From Caldicellulosiruptor owensensis OL (GTDB taxonomy: Bacteria > Bacillota > Thermoanaerobacteria > Caldicellulosiruptorales > Caldicellulosiruptoraceae), in contig NC_014657.1 of NCBI RefSeq assembly GCF_000166335.1, positions 236,001 to 300,000 of the forward strand: 64,000 nt of DNA. The letters run 5' to 3'. How positions within the stretch are numbered: position 1 is the first letter of the stretch; the number at the start of each line of letters is the position of its first letter. The position numbers and the translations under genes are program-made. Below are positions 44,645 to 52,759 of this stretch, one piece after another. The notes under the pieces are model-generated. The model ran no database searches and was not told where the DNA came from. It saw only the letters and a list, made by a program, of their open reading frames with translations.

Positions 44645-46155
44645 GTGCGTAAGTTCGGACTTTTTATTGCAAAGCACAGAAAACTTGTATTGATAGTTGC
44701 AGTTTTGCTTTTGATACCGTCAGTATATGGTTTTATTACAACAAAGATAAATTATGATATTCTCACATATTTGCCTAAGGATTTAGATTCCACAAAAGGG
44801 CAAGAAATACTTGACAAAGATTTCAAGCAAGCTGCACTATCTATGCTCATTGTAAAAGGCAACATGAACATTTCTGATATTCAGAAGATGAAAGAAAAAA
44901 TTTCAAGGATTGATGGGGTTGAGAAGGTTATCTGGATTGATGACTTTTTAGACCCTACAATTCCAAAAGATATGCTACCGGAAGTGTTAAAGACAACCTT
45001 CTATAGCAAAGACTCTACCCTTTTGTTGATTCAGTTCAGTAACTCTGCATCCTCAATAGAAACACAAAATGCAATTTCTGAGATTAGAAAAGTAGCCACA
45101 AAACAGTGTTTTTTAAGTGGTATGTCAGCAATAATCAAAGACACCAGAGACCTTTCCGACAGAGAAACTCCTCTTTATGTTGCTGTTGCAGTTTTATTTA
45201 TACTTGATTAAGAATGTCAAGACAAATGTTGGTGAGGTCATAACAGAGGGGAATACCCAGTCTGTGGTTTCAGTGCTTTTACATGGTCTTAAAGCTATTA
45301 ATACACTTTACAAACCAAGTGAAAAAATCCTTGAAGGTGCTGTAAAACTGTCTGATGGAGAGAAAGAGTTTACACTGAATTTTGAAAAGTTTACAAATGG
45401 TTTAAAACTTTTATCAGATGCGTCAGGTCAACTTTGTAAAGAAATAAAGAGTCTTGAAGACGGAACAAATAAACTCTATACATTCTCAAAACAGCTGAAG
45501 ATAGGAACAGGTGAACTTAATAAAAACTCTCAAAAGCTTTACAAAGGTGTGGCAGAATTTGGAGATGGGGTTTATAAATACACATATGCAACTTCACAGT
45601 TTTCAGACGGTGCAATAAAAATAGTAGATGGATATGAGCTTCTTTTTGCAAAGAATCAAGAACTATTTGAAGCTGTAAAAAAAGTATCATCTGGTCTTGA
45701 TTTAGCTACTTCTTCACAGAAGGATTTAGTGGCTGGGGCAAAGAGGTTGGAGGATGCAATTCAAAATCTTCTTGAAGGGAATAAAAAGGAACTTGAGGTT
45801 TTGAACATAGTTTACAATGGATTTGATGCAATTATTTCTGGTTTACAAAAGTTAGAAAGTCTTCCTGTTGTTAAGGATGTGGTTTCAAACCTTATAGGAG
45901 GGATTGACAAACAAAGACAGGCAATAAAAGGATACTTTAAATGAGCTTAAAAAATTTTCACAAAGTTATAATACATTTTCTGGTATTTCAGATGAACTTG
46001 ATAGTGAAGTGAAATTTATTTTAAAGACAGATGAGATAAAAGCAAAGAAAGAAAAACAGGTTTTAAAAGAAATAAAAACAGTAAGTTTACAGAATAATGA
46101 GAAGAAAAGTTTTTGGAAGTGGCTTTTAGGGCTTTTGCCCATTCAGGTAGACTAA
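44645..46155 (+). pseudogene. Decayed MMPL/RND-family transporter
   Basis: Three reading-frame pieces of one gene. Piece 1 (44645-45211) has the N-terminal helix and outer domain (KLVLIVAVLLLIPSVYGF, INYDILTYLPKDLDSTKG) and ends in a stop as the next helix begins. Piece 2 (about 45190-45944, next frame) has only the heptad region with LxxG repeats. Piece 3 (about 45930-46155) continues in another frame as TLNELKKFSQSYNTFSGI to KSFWKWLLGLLPIQVD. The second break fits one extra G at 45930-45931. Intact relatives are about 1000 residues, so most membrane helices are deleted at about 45195-45215. The gene cannot make a functional pump, although the promoter looks intact. Confidence 0.82.
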
Positions 46156-46173
46156 GGCAAAAGCCCTCTTTTT
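46128..46173 (+). terminator. Terminator overlapping the end of the MMPL remnant
   Basis: AGGGCTTTTGCC (46128-46139) pairs with GGCAAAAGCCCT (46156-46167), and CTTTTTTATTTT follows. The 5' arm lies inside the last codons. Confidence 0.85.
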
Positions 46174-46181
46174 TATTTTGT

Positions 46182-46209
46182 TTGACAATTAAAATATGTG
46201 TGTTATATT
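46182..46209 (+). promoter_or_regulatory. Promoter of the YhfC-GntR operon
   Basis: TTGACA (46182-46187), 16-bp spacer, TATATT (46204-46209). Confidence 0.65.
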
Positions 46210-46229
46210 ATATATATAACATATATAAC
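46202..46229 (+). promoter_or_regulatory. Candidate GntR (YtrA-type) operator
   Basis: GTTATAT-N5-ATATAAC (46202-46220) is a perfect 7-bp-arm palindrome over the -10 box, and ATATATAAC is then repeated at 46221-46229. The operon encodes a GntR regulator, so autoregulation is likely. AT-richness weakens the case. Confidence 0.5.
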
Positions 46230-46249
46230 TTAAAAAGAGGTGCTTTGTT

Positions 46250-47032
46250 TTGATATCTAATTTAAAAATTATCTTTATGTGCATTACACTTATTATTTCA
46301 GTGTTCTTTCCGTTTGTGCTAGCAGTAATTGTTTTAAAAAAGTACTCGGGAGTTTTAAAGTCAATATTAATAGGAGCGTTGATATTTTTCATTTCTCAGA
46401 TTGTTCTGAGAATGCCTGTAATTCAGATTTTATCAAAACAAAATTACTTTATAGAATTTTCCAAACATTACATTTTATATTTTCTATTTTTAGGCATGAC
46501 AGCTGGAATTTTTGAAGAGATTGGTAGATACATTGGTTTTAGAGGGTTTTTAAAAGATAGGCTTGACTATCAAAATGGTATTGCTTATGGAATTGGGCAT
46601 GGGGGAATTGAGTCAGTTTTAATTGTTGGGATAACCTATATAAATAACATTGTGTATTCATTCTTAATCAATGCTGGAATTTTAAATTTGCTTCTAAAAG
46701 GTAAGGTTGGAGCTGGGGTAGTGGGTACTATAAAAAGTGCCCTGATAAATACGCCAGATTCGGCGTTTCTTCTTGCCGGCTTTGAAAGAGTCTTCACAAT
46801 GGCTATTCAGATTGCGCTTTCACTTTTGGTTTTGGTAGCTGTTAAGAAAAGGAAGCTTTATTATCTTATTTTGGCGATATTGCTTCACACAATTATTGAT
46901 GCACCGGTTGCATACATGTCATTACTGAAAGTTAATATATTTGCTCTTGAGTTTGTAGTTTTGCTATGGGCTGTTTTGAGCTTGGTCTACATTATAAAGT
47001 GGAAAGACATTCATAGAATACAAGAAAACTAA
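46250..47032 (+). CDS. YhfC-family glutamic-type intramembrane protease
   Basis: A 260-residue membrane protein with about seven helices. Candidate active-site pieces lie within helices: GIFEEIGRYIGFRG (Glu-Glu...Arg), YGIGHGGIESVL (His, Glu) and LHTIIDAPVAY (His, Asp). This pattern fits the YhfC family, relatives of CPBP/Rce1 intramembrane proteases. The substrate is unknown. TTG 46250 is seven bases after AAGAGGTG. The gene heads an operon with a GntR regulator and a DUF1648 protein, which suggests a stress- or peptide-responsive envelope function. Confidence 0.82.
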   Translation: MISNLKIIFMCITLIISVFFPFVLAVIVLKKYSGVLKSILIGALIFFISQIVLRMPVIQILSKQNYFIEFSKHYILYFLFLGMTAGIFEEIGRYIGFRGFLKDRLDYQNGIAYGIGHGGIESVLIVGITYINNIVYSFLINAGILNLLLKGKVGAGVVGTIKSALINTPDSAFLLAGFERVFTMAIQIALSLLVLVAVKKRKLYYLILAILLHTIIDAPVAYMSLLKVNIFALEFVVLLWAVLSLVYIIKWKDIHRIQEN

Positions 47033-47048
47033 AAGGGTTGAAAGTGAG

Positions 47049-47435
47049 ATGTTTATAAAAATTGATTTTACCTCTGACATACCAATTTATGAGCAAATAA
47101 AGAACCAAATAATAGAGGCAGTAGCAAGAGGAGAACTTCAAAATGATGATAGTCTTCCTTCTATCCGAGACCTTGCAAGCGAAATTGGCGTCAACATGCA
47201 CACAGTTGCAAAGGCATATAATGAGCTCAAAGACATGGGACTTATTGCTATTAACAAAAAGCATGGGGCTTATATTGCTGTGAGCAAAAGTTATGATAAA
47301 GAGTTTTTAAATGAGATAATAGAAGAAGTTACCCCAATTGTTGCAAAAGCCATTTGCAAGGGTATGAATAAGTATGAATTAATAAGGTTGATTGAAACTA
47401 TTTTTGATGGTTTTGGGGGAAAGAAAGATGAGTGA
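47049..47435 (+). CDS. YtrA-type GntR-family regulator
   Basis: A 128-residue regulator made of a GntR winged-helix (IPIYEQIKNQIIEAVARGELQNDDSLPSIRDLASEIGVNMHTVAKAYNELKDMGLI) and only a short C-terminal helical tail. That is the hallmark of the YtrA subfamily, which controls adjacent transporter or membrane-protein genes. The palindrome at 46202-46229 is its best candidate site. The stop overlaps the start of the next gene by eight bases. Confidence 0.93.
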   Translation: MFIKIDFTSDIPIYEQIKNQIIEAVARGELQNDDSLPSIRDLASEIGVNMHTVAKAYNELKDMGLIAINKKHGAYIAVSKSYDKEFLNEIIEEVTPIVAKAICKGMNKYELIRLIETIFDGFGGKKDE

Positions 47436-48561
47436 AAAGCTACTGATTTTTATCCTTTCTTTTCCTGCACAGATTTTTCTTGTTCTACTGTGTTTTTTTA
47501 TTCCGTACTTTTCGAGAGAGTATATTTTGTTTGGGGTAAACGTTCCGCCTACTATTAAAAAAAGTGAAGTTGCAAAGAAATTTTATAAAGAATACTGGAG
47601 AAACTTTGCTCTAACAGTTTTAATTCCTACTTTGTTGTTTTTCTATATTCTTTTTGAAAGTACAGAGAGAGTTTTAATAAAATACAACATATTGTATCCA
47701 CTGTTTGTCATTGTTTTAATGACACTCAATCACTATGTAATCTACAGAAAAGTTTCACAAGCTAAGAAAAAAGGTAATTGGCAAGAAGAAAAAAAGCAAA
47801 TTATGGTTGTCCATGTTAAAAAGGATAAAAAAAGGGGATATCCGTCAAGGTTGTGGTTTTTAGTACCAATTGGTATGTTTATAGGTTTGTTAATAATAAC
47901 TGTGGTGAGATACAACCAACTTCCTAAGATAATTCCACTTCATTACAACCTAAAGCTTGAAGTTGATTATATTGGGCCAAAGTCAGAACTTATAAAGCCT
48001 TTCAGTGTGATGTTTGGAAGTATGTTGTTAGCTCAGGTACTTGGATATTTTGTTTATGAGCTAACAAAAAAAGGTAAAATGAAACTGAGTATATATTTTC
48101 CTGAGAAATCTGCAGAGCAGAACGAGAAAGTAAAAAACTATACAGCGTACTTTTTGATTTGGATTTTAGTCTTAATAGAGTTTATGATGGGTTTGGTTAT
48201 TTTTTCAATGCTTGACATCATAAATATTCAAACCATGTTAGTCTTACTTCCAGTGTTTCTCATATTTCCCTTAATAACATTAGGATATTATCTTATGAAA
48301 GTATTCAACATTAATTCTGAAAGATTAAATTTAATACTGGAAGAAAAAATATCCGAAAAAATAATTGACAGAGATGATGACAAATACTGGATTGCAGGGA
48401 TGTTTTATTACAATCCTGACGACCCTGCCCTCTTTGTCGAAAGGCGGGTTGGGGGATTTGGCTGGGATTTAAACTACGCAAAGCCGCTTGGCAAGTTCAT
48501 AGGGTTTTTAATAATTGGTATTTTGGTTGCAGTGGTAGTTGTGAGTTTGGTTTTGATTTGA
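47428..48561 (+). CDS. DUF1648/DUF5808 membrane protein
   Basis: About 377 residues with roughly eight hydrophobic segments. The DUF1648 motif is LPKIIPLHYNLKLEVDYIGPKSELI in the middle. The C-terminal YWIAGMFYYNPDDPALFVERRVGGFGWDLNYAKPLGK matches DUF5808. Related SdpI-type proteins give immunity or sense peptides, but that is family knowledge and not shown here. ATG 47428 sits inside the end of the gntR gene with GGGGGAAAG upstream, so it is tightly coupled to the regulator. Confidence 0.85.
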   Translation: MSEKLLIFILSFPAQIFLVLLCFFIPYFSREYILFGVNVPPTIKKSEVAKKFYKEYWRNFALTVLIPTLLFFYILFESTERVLIKYNILYPLFVIVLMTLNHYVIYRKVSQAKKKGNWQEEKKQIMVVHVKKDKKRGYPSRLWFLVPIGMFIGLLIITVVRYNQLPKIIPLHYNLKLEVDYIGPKSELIKPFSVMFGSMLLAQVLGYFVYELTKKGKMKLSIYFPEKSAEQNEKVKNYTAYFLIWILVLIEFMMGLVIFSMLDIINIQTMLVLLPVFLIFPLITLGYYLMKVFNINSERLNLILEEKISEKIIDRDDDKYWIAGMFYYNPDDPALFVERRVGGFGWDLNYAKPLGKFIGFLIIGILVAVVVVSLVLI

Positions 48562-48591
48562 TTTTGTCTGATTCATGCTTACGTTAAGATG

Positions 48592-48600
48592 TGGTATAAT
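48592..48600 (+). promoter_or_regulatory. Extended -10 promoter candidate for the Rpn gene
   Basis: TGGTATAAT (48592-48600): a TGn extension on a consensus -10 box. No good -35 box is present. The gene starts 62 bases downstream. Confidence 0.5.
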
Positions 48601-48661
48601 AATACTGTAGAGATTATTCTGACTCTTCTTTTAAATTTGATTTCTAAGGAGAATTAGTTAA

Positions 48662-49636
48662 ATGGGCAATGAAAACAAGGAAAAACTTCCTGCAAAAGAG
48701 CATGATTCTACTTTTAAACTTCTTTTTGAAAATCCTAAGGATATTTATCTTTTGTTGAGCAAAATCATAAACTATAGTTGGGCGAACGAAATACGTGAAA
48801 GCTCAATTGAAATAAAAAAGACAAATTACATTACAAAGGAATTTTCGCAAGTAGAGGCAGATGTTGTTGCAAAAGCAAAGTTGAAAGACCGAGATGTATA
48901 TTTTTATATATTGATAGAAAAGCAATCAACAGTAGCAAAAGATATGCCAGAACGATTATTACGATATATGATTTCGATATGGGCAGAAGAAATAAGAAAT
49001 GGTGTTGAAAAACTGCCGGCTATTATTCCTATTGTTGTTTATAATGGGCTTGATAGAAGGTGGGAAGTGTCTACCGATATAATTGGGGCATTTGATATTT
49101 TTAAAAATGATATTTTCAAGTACAAGGTTGTAGATATTGCTCAAATTGATGTCAAAAATTACTTGCAAGAGGAAGATGTTTTAACACCAGTAATTTTCTG
49201 TTTAGAACAGGTAAGAAATGACAGCAATGAATTAGTTCGCAGGTTACAAGAAATTAAACAAAGCTTAAAGAAGCTAAGTTTTAACAATATTGAGAGGTTT
49301 CTGCTATGGTCCCAGCATGTTATAAGACCAAGATTAGGGAATGAACAAAAGAAAGAATATGACAAGTTTGTAAGGAAGGTAAGACAGGAGGGGGTGGAGC
49401 TGATGGGTGAGTTTGTGTCAAATGTGGCAAGGCTTTTGGATGAGACAAAAACAAAAGAATTTTTGGCAGGCGTCCAACAAGGGATTCAACAAGGGATTCA
49501 ACAAGGTATCCAGCAAGAGAGGATAGAGACAGCAAAAAGAATGATTCAGTTAGGAATTTCGTATGAGGTCATCTCTAAGGCAACGAACCTTAGTATTGAG
49601 GAGATTGAAAAAATAGCACGCGAGCAGATTAACTAA
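48662..49636 (+). CDS. Rpn-family PD-(D/E)XK nuclease (YhgA-like)
   Basis: A 324-residue protein of the Rpn/YhgA group (once called transposase_31). The opening KEHDSTFKLLFENP and the nuclease core with VEADVVAKAKLKDRDVYFYILIEKQST (Asp...Glu-x-Lys/Gln) match recombination-promoting nucleases. A helical C-terminal part follows with four QQGI-type repeats (about residues 272-286), then a last helical segment. Such proteins cut DNA in a RecA-independent way in E. coli. Despite the old name it has no transposon ends here. It starts at ATG 48662 after AAGGAG. Confidence 0.87.
   Translation: MGNENKEKLPAKEHDSTFKLLFENPKDIYLLLSKIINYSWANEIRESSIEIKKTNYITKEFSQVEADVVAKAKLKDRDVYFYILIEKQSTVAKDMPERLLRYMISIWAEEIRNGVEKLPAIIPIVVYNGLDRRWEVSTDIIGAFDIFKNDIFKYKVVDIAQIDVKNYLQEEDVLTPVIFCLEQVRNDSNELVRRLQEIKQSLKKLSFNNIERFLLWSQHVIRPRLGNEQKKEYDKFVRKVRQEGVELMGEFVSNVARLLDETKTKEFLAGVQQGIQQGIQQGIQQERIETAKRMIQLGISYEVISKATNLSIEEIEKIAREQIN
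49475..49516 (+). repeat. 12-bp tandem repeat within the Rpn gene
   Basis: CAACAAGGGATT occurs twice without change (49475-49486, 49487-49498), then as CAACAAGGTATC and a diverged fourth unit. Each unit encodes QQGI, so gain or loss of units keeps the frame. Confidence 0.85.
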
Positions 49637-49674
49637 AGCTCAGACGACTTGAGAAACTTTATACACACAATTTC

Positions 49675-49703
49675 TTGCACAATGTATTCCAAAGTGCTAT
49701 ACT
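49675..49703 (+). promoter_or_regulatory. Promoter of the thiamine operon
   Basis: TTGCAC (49675-49680), 17-bp spacer, TATACT (49698-49703) with a TGC extension just before the -10. Confidence 0.7.
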
Positions 49704-49732
49704 AAAAAGTGAAAAATTAAATATAGTGGTTT

Positions 49733-49838
49733 TAAGGGGGAGCTGAGCGGGGCAAAGCTCGGCTGAGAGTAGGCACTAAAAATCCCTGTGCCTTGACCCT
49801 TTGAACCTGATCCGGGTAATGCCGGCGAAGGGAGAAAA
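49733..49838 (+). promoter_or_regulatory. TPP riboswitch aptamer (THI element)
   Basis: The conserved aptamer pieces are all present in order: CTGAGAGT (49763-49770), CTTGACCCTTTGAACCTGATC (about 49792-49812), GGGTAATGCCGGCGAAGGGAGA (about 49814-49835). It binds thiamine pyrophosphate and controls the operon that follows. TAATGCCGG (49817-49825), inside the aptamer, is the exact complement of CCGGCATTA (49870-49878) in the downstream terminator. Confidence 0.96.
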
Positions 49839-49849
49839 TGAGACTTGCA

Positions 49850-49890
49850 AGCCTTTAATGCAAATCAGTCCGGCATTAAAGGCTTTTTAT
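49850..49890 (+). terminator. TPP-riboswitch-controlled terminator
   Basis: AGCCTTTAATGC (49850-49861) pairs with GCATTAAAGGCT (49873-49884), 12 bp, followed by TTTTATTTT. The 3' arm can instead pair with the aptamer segment 49817-49825, forming an antiterminator when TPP is absent. Confidence 0.9.
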
Positions 49891-49948
49891 TTTGGAGAGA
49901 ATAAAACCTCCCACCATCTAAAAGCTTTTTAAACTATAATTTAAAGTT

Positions 49949-49975
49949 GGCTGCCGGCAAAGGCAGCCTTTTGTT
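49949..49975 (+). terminator. Second terminator-like hairpin before thiS
   Basis: GGCTGCC (49949-49955) pairs with GGCAGCC (49962-49968), loop GGCAAA, then TTTTGTTTT. It ends 7 bases before the SD of thiS, so transcripts that escape the first terminator meet a second. Confidence 0.65.
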
Positions 49976-49994
49976 TTAATTGGAGGTGAAAGTT

Positions 49995-50186
49995 TTGATA
50001 AGGGTAAATGACAAAGAGATGGAGTTTTGCGGTAATATACTTGAGCTTTTGTTAAGTCTTAATTTAAATCCTCAAGTCTGTGCGGTTTTAGTAAATGGCG
50101 AGATTGTAAAAAAAGAAATGTGGGAAAACTTTTTGCTCAAAGACGGAGATTATATTGAAATTGTCAGCTTTGTTGGAGGCGGTTAA
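49995..50186 (+). CDS. thiS: Sulfur carrier protein ThiS
   Basis: A 63-residue ubiquitin-like sulfur carrier ending in the required Gly-Gly (FVGGG). It is adenylated by ThiF, turned into a thiocarboxylate and donates sulfur to the thiazole made by ThiG. The true start is TTG 49995, six bases after GGAGGTG; an in-frame TTG at 49980 would overlap the SD. It is the first gene behind the TPP riboswitch. Confidence 0.93.
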   Translation: MIRVNDKEMEFCGNILELLLSLNLNPQVCAVLVNGEIVKKEMWENFLLKDGDYIEIVSFVGGG

Positions 50187-50241
50187 AAAAGCCTTTCAGA
50201 GTTTTAAAAATTATTTATAAACAGAAAGGAGAAGATTTTGT

Positions 50242-51006
50242 ATGTTTGAGATAGGGGGCAAGCTCCTCAAATCAAGACTTTTTGTTGGCACAGGAAAGCT
50301 TCCTGACTACTCACTTATTGAAAAAATGTACTATGAGGCAGGGGTAGAAGTTTTTGCAGTAGCTGTAAGAAGGATTGGACCTAACACTAAGCATACCAGA
50401 AATGTTTTAGAATATATCCCTAATGATGCAATAATTATGGTAAATACTTCAGGTGCGCAGGACCACAAGGAAGCTGTAAAGATTGCAATGATAGGCAGAG
50501 AGCTTACAAATTCCAACTGGGTAAAAGTTGAGATTGAAAAGGACACAAAGTATCTTTTCCCGGACAGCATTGAGACTTTGAAAGCCTGTGAAATTCTTGT
50601 AAAAGAAGGGTTCAAAGTGTTTCCGTATATATACCCAGATTTAAATCTGGCAAAAGAACTTGAACAAATTGGTGTTGAGGCTGTCATGCCGCTTGGCTCA
50701 CCAATTGGGACAAACAAAGGTATAGGTTGTGAAGTGCTTTTAAAACCAATTATAAACGAGATAAAAATCCCTGTGATAATTGATGCTGGGATAGGAAGAC
50801 CATCTCATGCAGCAAAGGCTATGGAGATGGGAGCTGATGCTGTGCTTATCAACACAGCAATTGCAACATCTTCAGATCCGCTTAAGATGGCAGTGGCGTT
50901 TGCAAAGGCAGTTGAGGCAGGAAGGGTTGCTTTTGAGGTTGGAATTTTGAAAGAGTATGAGTACGCTCAGGCATCATCACCATTGGAGGATTTTATAAGT
51001 GGTTGA
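50242..51006 (+). CDS. thiG: Thiazole synthase ThiG
   Basis: A 254-residue TIM-barrel enzyme that joins deoxyxylulose phosphate, dehydroglycine and ThiS-thiocarboxylate into the thiazole phosphate. Landmarks are KSRLFVGTGKLPDY, FAVAVRRIG, the Schiff-base Lys in WVKVEIEKDTKYLFPDSIETLKA, PLGSPIGTNKG and PVIIDAGIGRPSHAAKAMEMGADAVLINTAIA. Complete. ATG 50242 follows AAAGGAGA. Confidence 0.97.
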   Translation: MFEIGGKLLKSRLFVGTGKLPDYSLIEKMYYEAGVEVFAVAVRRIGPNTKHTRNVLEYIPNDAIIMVNTSGAQDHKEAVKIAMIGRELTNSNWVKVEIEKDTKYLFPDSIETLKACEILVKEGFKVFPYIYPDLNLAKELEQIGVEAVMPLGSPIGTNKGIGCEVLLKPIINEIKIPVIIDAGIGRPSHAAKAMEMGADAVLINTAIATSSDPLKMAVAFAKAVEAGRVAFEVGILKEYEYAQASSPLEDFISG

Positions 51007-51035
51007 AAATTATTTAAAAGAGGGTGCTACAAAAA

Positions 51036-52151
51036 ATGGCTAGTTTTTTAGAAGAGGCAGAAGAACTTTTTAAGGAGTATAAAGAATATATTCCTACTCA
51101 CAAAGAAGTTTGCGATATTTTAGATAAAGAGTTTTTATCAAAAGAAGATTTGATAAAACTTTTGAATGTCAGCAATAAAGAAGATATACTGCTTATGGTA
51201 AAGAAAGCTCAAAAGCTTACACGCGAGAATTTTGGCAAAGTTATTCTTTTATATGCTCCGCTTTACATTGCAAATTACTGTCAAAACGGTTGTGTTTACT
51301 GTGGATTTTCATGCAAAAAAGAATACAGAAGAGAAAAACTAAGCTTTGAAGGGATTGAAAATGAACTTAGAAAAATGAAAGAAGAGGGTATTGACTCTGT
51401 TATAATTCTCACGGGTGAGGATAGGATTAACTCTTCGGTTGAGTATATTGAAAAAGCATGTGAAATTGCAGTCAATATTATGTCAGAGGTTTCAATTGAA
51501 GTATATCCACTCTATGAAGAAGAATACAGAAGACTCTCAAATGTTGGTGTTATTGGAATTACTTTGTATCAGGAGACATACCAAAAAGAAGACTATGAAA
51601 AATTACATCCATTTGGTCCCAAAAAAGACTTTGAATTTAGACTAAATGCACCTGAAAGGGCATTGAAAAGTGGTTTTCATGAGGCGTGTATTGGTCCACT
51701 TTTGGGACTTTCTCACCCTAAAAAAGATGTTTTATGTGCAATACTTCATGCAGAATACCTGCTTGAAAAGTTTCCAAAAACTGAGATTTCAATTTCATTC
51801 CCGAGGTTCAGAAGTGCTGGAACAGACTTTATGCCTTTGTACACCGTTTCAGACAAGGAGTTTATCAAATTTTTAATAATTGCTAGGCTATATCTTCCAA
51901 GAGTTGGTATTGTTTTGTCAACAAGAGAAAATTCTTCTCTTCGTGATGCGTTGATTGATGTTTGTGTAACCAAGATATCAGCAGGTTCTAAAACAACAGT
52001 TGGTGGGTATGCAGAAGAAAAAGATGAAGATTCTGAGGCTCAGTTTGAGGTAGAAGATAGAAGAAGTGTATCTGAGGTTGTAGATGTTATAATTAAAAAA
52101 GGACTTCGACCAGAGTTTACAAACTGGGTAAAGGGTGTGAAAAATATATGA
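51036..52151 (+). CDS. thiH: 2-iminoacetate synthase ThiH
   Basis: A radical SAM enzyme of about 371 residues that cleaves tyrosine to dehydroglycine and p-cresol for the thiazole ring. The cluster motif is CQNGCVYCGFSCK (CX3CX2C) following LYAPLYIANY. It is the anaerobic alternative to ThiO. ATG 51036 follows AGAGGG by ten bases; an in-frame GTG at 51024 lies within the SD. It overlaps thiF by four bases (ATGA). Confidence 0.96.
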   Translation: MASFLEEAEELFKEYKEYIPTHKEVCDILDKEFLSKEDLIKLLNVSNKEDILLMVKKAQKLTRENFGKVILLYAPLYIANYCQNGCVYCGFSCKKEYRREKLSFEGIENELRKMKEEGIDSVIILTGEDRINSSVEYIEKACEIAVNIMSEVSIEVYPLYEEEYRRLSNVGVIGITLYQETYQKEDYEKLHPFGPKKDFEFRLNAPERALKSGFHEACIGPLLGLSHPKKDVLCAILHAEYLLEKFPKTEISISFPRFRSAGTDFMPLYTVSDKEFIKFLIIARLYLPRVGIVLSTRENSSLRDALIDVCVTKISAGSKTTVGGYAEEKDEDSEAQFEVEDRRSVSEVVDVIIKKGLRPEFTNWVKGVKNI

Positions 52152-52759
52152 GTTTATTTGAGCTTATGCTTAAAAACTACTTTGACGAGGAAATGTTTGA
52201 GAAGCTTTCAAAGGTCAGAATTCTTATAATTGGCTGTGGTGGACTTGGTTCTAACATTGCAGTGTTGCTGGTCAGATGCGGTGTCAAAAATCTTACAATA
52301 GTCGATTTTGACAAAGTGGACATTTCAAATCTCAACAGGCAAAACTTTTTCTTTTATCAAACAGGAGAGGATAAAACCTCTGCGCTCAAAGATATTCTTT
52401 TAAAGATAAATCCTTGTATAAATGTGAAGTCTGTGAACATGAAGGTTGACGAGTCTAACATAGATAACTTGATTTCAGAGCACGACATTATTGTTGAAGC
52501 TGTTGATAATGAACTTACCAAGGTTTTAATTTTCAGAAAGGCACATGAGCATGGGAAAAAAGTAGTTATGGCATCGGGGATTGCAGGTTTTGGCGACTGT
52601 GAGAATATCAAAATCAAACGTGGCAAGAACTTTTCCATTGTGGGGGACTTTGTAACGTCGATAAAAGATAAAAAACCTCTTGCTCCAAAAGTAGTTGCAG
52701 TTGCTGCAATACAGGCAGATGAGGTTTTGAGGATGGTGAGCGAATTTGAGTTTGACTAA
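52148..52759 (+). CDS. thiF: Short ThiF-family adenylyltransferase
   Basis: A 203-residue E1-like enzyme that adenylates the C-terminus of ThiS. The ATP site is LIIGCGGLGSNIA (residues 27-39), and the catalytic Arg is in SNLNRQNFF. It lacks the CxxC zinc pairs and C-terminal extension of E. coli ThiF, which marks the short 'ThiF family 2' form typical of clostridia. It overlaps both neighbours: thiH by 4 bases and thiE by 14. Confidence 0.92.
   Translation: MSLFELMLKNYFDEEMFEKLSKVRILIIGCGGLGSNIAVLLVRCGVKNLTIVDFDKVDISNLNRQNFFFYQTGEDKTSALKDILLKINPCINVKSVNMKVDESNIDNLISEHDIIVEAVDNELTKVLIFRKAHEHGKKVVMASGIAGFGDCENIKIKRGKNFSIVGDFVTSIKDKKPLAPKVVAVAAIQADEVLRMVSEFEFD

Noticed and set aside
45177..45944. 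An independent heptad-repeat (YhgE-like) protein gene
   Set aside because: It has no ribosome site or helices of its own and continues the frameshifted MMPL gene on both sides.
46202..46229. A start of a mobile element from the TA-rich palindrome
   Set aside because: It lies over the -10 box of a normal operon with a GntR gene; a regulator site is simpler, and no transposase or matching copy is present.
49475..49516. A short CRISPR-like repeat array
   Set aside because: The units are 12 bp, contiguous with no spacers, and encode protein repeats in frame.
48662..49636. An insertion-sequence transposase
   Set aside because: The old family name is misleading. There are no terminal inverted repeats or target duplications, and the protein matches Rpn nucleases.
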